From Anaerolineae bacterium (GTDB lineage: Bacteria > Chloroflexota > Anaerolineae > JACIWR01): 9,986 nucleotides of DNA. The stretch covers positions 1 through 9,986 of the forward strand of contig JAGGZG010000148.1 in assembly GCA_021162125.1 (NCBI GenBank). Reading direction: 5' to 3'. This document shows positions 4,665 to 9,986 of the stretch, in pieces. The notes beneath the pieces are model-generated. The model ran no database searches and had not been told where the DNA came from. It worked only from the letters and a program-made list of their open reading frames with translations. Within the stretch, counting starts at the first letter, position 1. Each line of letters begins with the position of its first letter. Position numbers and translations under genes: made by a program.

Positions 4665-6233
4665 TTGAGGGACACATTGCGCAGGTGGGCGCGCCAGCCG
4701 GAGACGTATCTGTTGCTGGCGGCGGTCATCCTGGTAGGGCATGGCCTTTTCTACAGCCACGCCCTCGGCTACGACACCGTAGACGACGCCTACATTTCGT
4801 ATCGCTACGCACAGAACGCAGCGCGGGGGTACGGTCTGACCTTCAACGCCGGCGAGAGGCGGGTGGAGGGGTACACCAATTTTCTATGGACGGTGATGAT
4901 GATCCCCGCTTTCGTAGTGGGGCTGAACGTCACGGCGACGTCCATCGTCTTAGGCGTTCTCTTCGCCCTGGGCTGCCTGTATTTCATCTACCGAGCCACC
5001 GGAGAGATCGAGGGATTGTTACCACAGGTTGGACTGGTGGCGGCGTTATTCCTGGCTGTGGATGGTTCCTTTGCCCTGTGGTCGGTGGGTGGTCTGGAGA
5101 CAACCCTGTTCGCTTTTCTCATCCTGGCCGGGGCCGTGGCCTACATCCGCGAACTCCAGGGCAGAGCCCAGGTGCCAGTTTCCGGGGCGTGGTTTGCGCT
5201 GGCAGCGATGACCCGCCCCGAGGGGTTATTGGTGTTCGCCCTCACCCTGGCCCATCAAGTAGCCTACCGCCTCAGCGCGCGCAAGCGGCTGATCACCCGC
5301 ATGGACCTGGGGCGAGTGGGGCTGTTCGTGGTCATCTTCGTGCCCTATTTCCTGTTTCGCTGGCGGTACTACGGCTGGTTCTTCCCCAACACGTTCTACG
5401 CCAAGGTCACGCTGGAGGACACGGCGGCCCAATGGCAACGAGGACTGGCCTACGTGCGGACGTTCATCGGCATTCATTTGGGTTACATTCCCCTGCTGGT
5501 GGCCCTGATCCCACTTTTCCGCCCCCGGTCCACCGTCTGGGCCAGTTATATGGCGCTGACCGTCGTCGTCTACAGCGTCTACATCGCTTACGTGGGGGGC
5601 GACTGGTCGGTGGGCCGCTTTTTCGCCCCACTGATGCCGCTCTACTATCTGTTGCTGGCGGGTGGCCTGGTCGAGTTTTACCACTGGGTGAAGAAGCTGA
5701 TCTGGGGGCGGGCGGCCCTGGAGGAGCGGAGTGGCCCACGGCGGCTGACCTACGCGGCGGCCGGGGTGCTGCTGGTCAGCCTGCTGGTCGGCTTCTTCTG
5801 GGCATCATCTGTGGAGGGTGAGCAAGCGTTGTTTCTCAATCGCTTCGATGCCAGGCTGGCCGGGCAAGCCCGCACGCAGATGGGCAAATGGCTGCACGAC
5901 AACGTCCCGCCTGACACGGTCATCGCCGTGGACGCAGCAGGCCAGATGCCGTTCTACTCCGAGCTGCGCACGATTGACATGTTCGGCATCAACGATCTGC
6001 ACACCGCACACCTGAATCGCGAGGAGCTGAAGTCACTGGGCAAGCGGATGGGCGAGGGCACCCCAGGCCACGAAAAGCTGGACATGCGTTACATTATTGA
6101 TCGCCGCCCGGACTACATCATCATCTACGGGACGATGTTCGACGGCGTGCCCGAGTACGAGCGGGTGGACCTGCCGTGGACGGACGACCCACGGGTGAAA
6201 GCGTTTCTATCGGTGTACAAACTACGGGAGTGA
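4665..6233 (+). CDS. GT-C fold polytopic glycosyltransferase (AftB/PMT-like)
   Basis: This 522-residue membrane protein is predicted to transfer a sugar from a polyprenyl-phosphate donor to an envelope glycan or protein on the outer face of the membrane. After a first hydrophobic segment (about 15-30) comes an acidic loop, TVDDAYISYRYA (Asp40-Asp41), the usual position of the catalytic acidic residues in GT-C enzymes. RVEGYTNFLW (about 66-75), GGLETTLFAF, MTRPEG and YVGGDWSVGRFFAPLMPLY (about 308-326) are the pattern of the terminal arabinofuranosyltransferase (AftB)/mannosyltransferase-like group. Roughly nine to eleven membrane segments reach residue 383; the last about 140 residues are soluble. 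The donor and acceptor cannot be read from sequence. The start is TTG at 4665: GGAGGG at 4654-4659 sits 5 bases upstream, and no better in-frame start follows. No convincing promoter was seen upstream. A strong terminator follows. Confidence 0.82.
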   Translation: MRDTLRRWARQPETYLLLAAVILVGHGLFYSHALGYDTVDDAYISYRYAQNAARGYGLTFNAGERRVEGYTNFLWTVMMIPAFVVGLNVTATSIVLGVLFALGCLYFIYRATGEIEGLLPQVGLVAALFLAVDGSFALWSVGGLETTLFAFLILAGAVAYIRELQGRAQVPVSGAWFALAAMTRPEGLLVFALTLAHQVAYRLSARKRLITRMDLGRVGLFVVIFVPYFLFRWRYYGWFFPNTFYAKVTLEDTAAQWQRGLAYVRTFIGIHLGYIPLLVALIPLFRPRSTVWASYMALTVVVYSVYIAYVGGDWSVGRFFAPLMPLYYLLLAGGLVEFYHWVKKLIWGRAALEERSGPRRLTYAAAGVLLVSLLVGFFWASSVEGEQALFLNRFDARLAGQARTQMGKWLHDNVPPDTVIAVDAAGQMPFYSELRTIDMFGINDLHTAHLNREELKSLGKRMGEGTPGHEKLDMRYIIDRRPDYIIIYGTMFDGVPEYERVDLPWTDDPRVKAFLSVYKLRE

Positions 6234-6251
6234 GGGAGGATTAAATCGTGT

Positions 6252-6294
6252 CGGGGTTACCGTCTCGCGGGACGGTAACCCCGTTGATTTTTCT
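6252..6294 (+). terminator. Intrinsic terminator after the glycosyltransferase gene
   Basis: CGGGGTTACCGTC (6252-6264) and GACGGTAACCCCG (6271-6283) form a perfect 13-bp stem with a 6-nt loop, followed on the plus strand by TTGATTTTTCT. It begins 18 bp after the stop codon at 6231-6233. Read on the minus strand, the hairpin is followed only by ACACGATTTAATCC, so it would be a weaker stop for the convergent acylase gene. Confidence 0.85.
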
Positions 6295-6319
6295 ACCGGC
6301 CTCCGGTTCCCGTGGCAAA

Positions 6320-8722
6320 CTACGGCACCAGCACCAGCAGCCCCTCCCGGCTCTGCTCGATCTGCGCGCGGTCGAAGAGCATGGGGTGGTGCTCCACCTT
6401 ACGCCAGGACTCAATCATGTCCGAGAAATGCTTGTGAAACGGCTGCCCCGACTGGCCGGTGGTATGCATCGAGCGGCTGTTGTTCCAATCGCTCAGGTCC
6501 ACGATCTGCCGGTAGGATGGGCCTTTGTCCACCGAGAAGGGATCCTTGTATTTGAACGAGCCCGGATTCACGGTGAAGTTGTCACCACCTACAGGCACGC
6601 CGCTGACGTTGAAAATCCTGTCCAGGGGTTTCACCGCGCCCAACGGATGGTCAAAGTGGGCGGAGTGCATCTTGTCCCAGCGCCACAGAGTATGCAGGTC
6701 GCCGTAGTGGCGGCCCAGGTATTCCAGCGCATCGGCGAAAGCGGCGCGGTAGATGTCGTCGCGGGTCTCGCGGGCGTCGGTGCTCACGTCGTCCCACCAG
6801 TGATTGTCCGGCTCCTCGACCAGACGCTCCAGCAGCAGGCGATGGTAGTTGCCCATCTCCAGATAGGTCGGATATAGCTCCCCTAGCTCGTCCTGGAAAG
6901 TGTGCTCCACCAGCTTCCAATAGAAGACCTCGAACACGGACGCGGCTGCGCTGTCGGCCGACAGGTAGTAGTCCCAGGGCCTTAGCAGATCGCGCATCAC
7001 CCGCTCTTGCAACCAGCCCTCCGGTTCCAGGGCCACCAGGTAGGGCATCAACTTCTCGGCGGAGATGGAATACACGTCGGCCTGGACGTCGCGCATATCA
7101 TCCACGGTGAGACTGCCCGGGTTCGCCGCACTCAGCAGCTCCGTGATGCGTTGCGCCCGGTAGGGAGCTGCCCATCCATAGGCGATGAAATAGGGATAGT
7201 CGTCGGGGACGACTTCGTTGTTAGCCGTGACCACGAAATGGGTGGGCGGGTTGAAAACCGAAGGAAGCTCGTCGAAGGGAATGTAGCCTGTCCACTCATA
7301 CTCGCCGGTCCAGCCGGGCACAGGGACCAATCCCTGACCTTGTGCGCGGATAGGGATGTGGCCGGGCATCTGGTAGCCGATGTTGCCCTCCACGTCGGCG
7401 TAGACGAAGTTCTGCGAGGGAGCATCCCAGTAGCGCAGGGCGTCACGGAACTCCTGCCAGTTGTCCGCCTGGTCAATGAGCAGCACCGCGCGGAAAAGCT
7501 GTTGGCCCTCCAGCGCAGTCCAGCGAAAGGCCGTGGGCTGTGCAAGACCCTCGACCACGTCGTTGATGATCGGGCCATGGCGGGTGATGCGCACTTCCAG
7601 TGAGATGGGCTTGTCCTGCCCAGCCACGCGGATCTCCTCATCAACGACTTTCACGTCCTCCCATTGGCCCATGTACTCGACCTGGTAAGGGTTATCGGGG
7701 TTGACCTTCTCCAGGTAGAGGTCCTGCACGTCCGGGCCAACGTTGGTCACCCCCCAGGTGATGCGTTCGTTGTGGCCGATGATCACCGCCGGCGTGCCGG
7801 GGAAGGACGCGCCCACCACGTCGAAACCGGGGGCGTGCAGCCCTATCTCGTACCAGATGGACGGCGTCTGCAGGCTAAGGTGCGGGTCGTTGGCCAGGAG
7901 CGGCTTCCCGCTGGCAGTCATCGTCCCATCCACCACCCAGTTGTTACTGCCCAATCCCTCGCCATCGTTACCCAAAATCCGAGCCAGGTGTTCATCGGGG
8001 AAGAGATCGGTGATACCCAGATCCCGATAGTCCTTCGCCTCCGGCGGGATGATGAACGGCCCGGCCTCGGGATAGGCGGGCATCAGCTCGCGGGTGGTTT
8101 CCTCGCCCAGCTCCTGAATGAACCGTGCCCATTTCAGCTCGTCGCGCCAGTTCGCGCCCAGGTCCCAGCACATCACCTTGCCCCAGGCCAAGCTGTCAAC
8201 CGGCGTCCACGGCGCGGGGATGTAGCCCGGCACCTGGGTGGCCCCCAGGATAACGAACTCCAGAGGCAGGCGGTCCTTGTGGCTCTCGATGAAAGCGTTC
8301 ACCCCATCGGCGTAGGCCTGGAGCGCCGCACGGGTGTTTTCATCCAGGCTCTCCCAGTCCTTCTCGGCGGCGCGGCGCAGGCCAATGGTGCGCAGAAACT
8401 TGTCGTCCTCCAGCGTGGCCTCACCCAACACCTCGGAAAGTGTGCCGCTGCCGACGCGCCGGTTGAACTCCATCTGCCACAACCGATCCTGGGCGTGGAC
8501 GTACCCCTGGGCGAAGAACAGGTCGTGCAGATTATCGGCGTAGATGTTGGGCACGCCCCACCGGTCACGGTAGATGCGCACCTCGGATTGCAATCCCGGC
8601 ACGCGGATGGTACCGTTGATGGTGGGAAAACTGCGGCGGATGAACAGATAGCCCCCACCGCCCACTACCAGGACGACGACCAACACGACGACGCCCAGGG
8701 CAATCAGGATTTTCCTCAGCAT
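6320..8722 (-). CDS. Penicillin acylase family (S45) Ntn-hydrolase
   Basis: This 800-residue precursor has an N-terminal hydrophobic segment (residues about 5-24, Lys/Arg before it), meaning a signal peptide or signal anchor for export. The alpha-chain motif FFAQGYVHAQDRLWQMEFNRR is at about 69-89. The self-processing site is Gly258-Ser259 in GLGSNNWVVDG; Ser259 would become the N-terminal nucleophile of the beta chain. NDPHL follows, and TANNEVV (Asn501/Asn502) lies where the oxyanion-hole Asn of the beta chain is expected, about 243 residues after the Ser. The family hydrolyses amides such as beta-lactam side chains or acyl-homoserine lactones; this substrate cannot be read from sequence. 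The start is the ATG at 8722, with GGAGG (minus strand, 8732-8728) five bases upstream; a longer start at 8779 has no support and would lie close to the predicted promoter. Order and length are typical and the gene looks intact. Confidence 0.9.
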   Translation of the reverse strand: MLRKILIALGVVVLVVVLVVGGGGYLFIRRSFPTINGTIRVPGLQSEVRIYRDRWGVPNIYADNLHDLFFAQGYVHAQDRLWQMEFNRRVGSGTLSEVLGEATLEDDKFLRTIGLRRAAEKDWESLDENTRAALQAYADGVNAFIESHKDRLPLEFVILGATQVPGYIPAPWTPVDSLAWGKVMCWDLGANWRDELKWARFIQELGEETTRELMPAYPEAGPFIIPPEAKDYRDLGITDLFPDEHLARILGNDGEGLGSNNWVVDGTMTASGKPLLANDPHLSLQTPSIWYEIGLHAPGFDVVGASFPGTPAVIIGHNERITWGVTNVGPDVQDLYLEKVNPDNPYQVEYMGQWEDVKVVDEEIRVAGQDKPISLEVRITRHGPIINDVVEGLAQPTAFRWTALEGQQLFRAVLLIDQADNWQEFRDALRYWDAPSQNFVYADVEGNIGYQMPGHIPIRAQGQGLVPVPGWTGEYEWTGYIPFDELPSVFNPPTHFVVTANNEVVPDDYPYFIAYGWAAPYRAQRITELLSAANPGSLTVDDMRDVQADVYSISAEKLMPYLVALEPEGWLQERVMRDLLRPWDYYLSADSAAASVFEVFYWKLVEHTFQDELGELYPTYLEMGNYHRLLLERLVEEPDNHWWDDVSTDARETRDDIYRAAFADALEYLGRHYGDLHTLWRWDKMHSAHFDHPLGAVKPLDRIFNVSGVPVGGDNFTVNPGSFKYKDPFSVDKGPSYRQIVDLSDWNNSRSMHTTGQSGQPFHKHFSDMIESWRKVEHHPMLFDRAQIEQSREGLLVLVP

Positions 8723-8769
8723 TCCCCCCTCCTCGGCTTGGTGCTGATACGCAATTCCACACACGCGGG

Positions 8770-8798
8770 AAGATAGCACAAAATGGACCGAAAGTCAA
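8770..8798 (-). promoter_or_regulatory. Sigma-70 type promoter for the acylase gene
   Basis: On the minus strand TTGACT (8798-8793) and TATCTT (8775-8770) are separated by exactly 17 bp. The expected start is near 8763, giving a leader of about 40 nt before the ATG at 8722. The -35 box lies 8 bp beyond the T-run of the groL terminator, which explains separate expression of the two genes. Confidence 0.65.
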
Positions 8799-8806
8799 GA
8801 GTAAAC

Positions 8807-8839
8807 AAAAAAACCCGTTTTCTTTAAGAAAACGGGTTT
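8807..8839 (-). terminator. Intrinsic terminator after groL
   Basis: Read on the minus strand, AAACCCGTTTTC and GAAAACGGGTTT form a perfect 12-bp stem (arms 8839-8828 and 8822-8811) with a 5-nt loop, followed by a run of T residues (complement of 8813-8807, seven bases including the foot of the stem). It lies 28 bp after the groL stop codon. On the plus strand it is also preceded and followed by A- and T-rich DNA, but no plus-strand gene reaches it. Confidence 0.9.
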
Positions 8840-8867
8840 CTCTTTACCTGTAGTTACAGCTCGCGGC

Positions 8868-9986
8868 CTAGTACGGCGGTGGTGCTGCGGGTGCCGGTTT
8901 CTCCTTTTCGGGGATGTCGGTGATCAGAGCTTCGGTGGTGAGCAGCATGGCAGCGATGCTGGCTGCGTTCTCCACCGCGCTGCGGGTCACCTTGGCCGGG
9001 TCAATGATCCCCGCCTCGAGCATGTCGCAGTACTCATTGCGCATCACGTCGTAACCGATGTTCTTGTTCTTCTTCTCTTTTTGCAGGCGGCGTACATTCT
9101 CGACGACCACCGCCCCGTCCATGCCCGCATTCTCCACGATGCCCCGCAGGGGTTCTTCCAGCGCACGGCGCATGATCTCCACGCCGGTCTGCTGGTCGGG
9201 CAGCTCCATCTTGATGTCGTCCAGAGCAGGGATGGCATTGATCAGCGCCACGCCGCCTCCAGGAACGATGCCTTCCTCAACGGCAGCGCGGGTAGCTGAA
9301 AGGGCGTCCTCGACGCGATGCTTCTTCTCCTTGAGCTCGACCTCGGTGCCCGCGCCCACGCGGATGATAGCCACCCCACCGGCCAGCTTAGCCAGGCGCT
9401 CCTGGAGCTTCTCCCGGTCGTAGTCCGAGGTGCTCCTCTCGATCTCGGCCTTGATCTCGTTGATGCGGCCCTGGATGTCCTTGTCAGAGCCCTTGCCCTC
9501 GACGATGGTGGTATCGTCTTTAGTGGCGATCACCTTGCCCGCCCGGCCCAGGTCAGCGATGGTCACCGTCTCCAGCTTGCGGCCCACCTCTTCGCTGATC
9601 ACCTGACCGCCGGTGAGCACAGCGATGTCGCGCAACATGGCCTTACGGCGATCACCAAAGCCAGGAGCTTTCACCGCCAGGGCATTGAACATGCCGCGCA
9701 GCTTGTTGAGCACCAGCGTGGCCAGAGCCTCGCCGTCCACGTCCTCAGCGATGACCACGAAGTCACGCTTGCCCACCTGTACCAGCTTCTCCAGGATGGG
9801 CACGATGTCGGTGGCGGCGGAGATTTTCCTGTCGGTGATGAGGATATACGGGTCCTCCAGCACGCACTCCATGCGCTCGGAGTCGGTGATGAAGTAAGGT
9901 GAGATGTATCCCCGGTCGAGCTGCATGCCCTCCACGTACTCGGTCTCGAAAGCCAGGCCCTTGCTCTCCTCGACAGTAATCACACC
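8868..9986 (-). CDS. groL: Chaperonin GroEL, 3' part (N-terminus outside window)
   Basis: The frame is open to the window edge; 372 residues are visible, starting at GVITVEESKG, which matches GroEL near residue 170 of a roughly 540-residue protein. Visible landmarks are the apical domain (FETEYVEGMQLDRGYISPYF; VVIAEDVDGEALATLVLNKLRG; VKAPGFGDRRKAMLRDIAVLTGG), the second intermediate segment (GGVAIIRVGAGTEVELKEKKHRVEDALSATRAA) and the C-terminal equatorial domain (EEGIVPGGGVAL; GYDVMRNEYCDMLEAGIIDPAKVTRSA). It forms the ATP-driven folding chamber with GroES in the cytoplasm. The tail ends EKEKPAPAAPPPY rather than in the Gly-Gly-Met repeats common elsewhere. Its promoter and any groES lie beyond 9986. 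A strong terminator separates it from the acylase gene. Confidence 0.97.
   Translation of the reverse strand, partial: GVITVEESKGLAFETEYVEGMQLDRGYISPYFITDSERMECVLEDPYILITDRKISAATDIVPILEKLVQVGKRDFVVIAEDVDGEALATLVLNKLRGMFNALAVKAPGFGDRRKAMLRDIAVLTGGQVISEEVGRKLETVTIADLGRAGKVIATKDDTTIVEGKGSDKDIQGRINEIKAEIERSTSDYDREKLQERLAKLAGGVAIIRVGAGTEVELKEKKHRVEDALSATRAAVEEGIVPGGGVALINAIPALDDIKMELPDQQTGVEIMRRALEEPLRGIVENAGMDGAVVVENVRRLQKEKKNKNIGYDVMRNEYCDMLEAGIIDPAKVTRSAVENAASIAAMLLTTEALITDIPEKEKPAPAAPPPY

Noticed and set aside
7664..8776. Plus-strand open frame of 370 codons opposite the acylase gene
   Set aside because: Its translation is Arg/His/Val-rich without domains, and it lies entirely against an intact S45 hydrolase gene with all catalytic landmarks.
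8723..8779. 19-residue N-terminal extension of the acylase
   Set aside because: The extension has no ribosome site, starts almost at the predicted -10 box, and would bury the signal segment. The ATG at 8722 has an ideal GGAGG.

Overview
The window looks like a chromosomal segment of a GC-rich member of the Chloroflexota, probably Anaerolineae-like. The main hints are a Thr-Pro-rich linker (TPTPTP type) behind an N-terminal membrane anchor, the style of the GroEL and DUF4230 proteins, and intergenic regions full of palindromic repeats. The assignment is an inference from style, not from a marker-gene comparison. Coding density is high, all six genes look intact apart from the two cut by the window edges, and nothing suggests a plasmid or a phage.

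Layout. Four genes run on the plus strand and two on the minus strand. (1) 1-915 is a 5'-truncated CrtC/AttH-like (DUF7064/DUF7065-type) protein. (2) 1009-2628 is a fusion of an N-terminal 2[4Fe-4S] ferredoxin with a CrtI/phytoene-desaturase-like FAD oxidoreductase. (3) 2658-3494 is an endonuclease IV-type AP endonuclease with its own near-consensus promoter at the end of gene 2. (4) 3589-4293 is a membrane-anchored DUF4230 protein. A 371-bp gene-free stretch (4294-4664) follows. (5) 4665-6233 is a GT-C type polytopic glycosyltransferase (AftB/PMT-like), closed by a strong intrinsic terminator. Convergent to it are (6) 6320-8722, a penicillin acylase family (S45) Ntn-hydrolase, and (7) 8868-9986, the 3' two thirds of groL, each with recognisable expression signals.

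The genes do not form one pathway. Genes 1 and 2 may work together on a hydrophobic or isoprenoid-like substrate (a calycin-fold hydratase-like protein beside a desaturase/isomerase-like flavoprotein), but this rests only on adjacency. The remainder is housekeeping (DNA repair, chaperonin) and envelope functions (glycosyltransferase, exported acylase, anchored DUF4230 protein).

The most informative part is the gene-free stretch 4294-4664. It holds a complete 181-bp MITE-like element (4377-4557) with 25-bp imperfect terminal inverted repeats and an exact 8-bp target duplication (CAGATTTT). This element is inserted inside an older palindromic repeat whose 12-bp ends (4362-4373 and 4605-4616) now lie 231 bp apart. 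The interior of the insertion is made of GC-rich hairpins. A 9-bp word from it recurs in a palindrome at 941-966.
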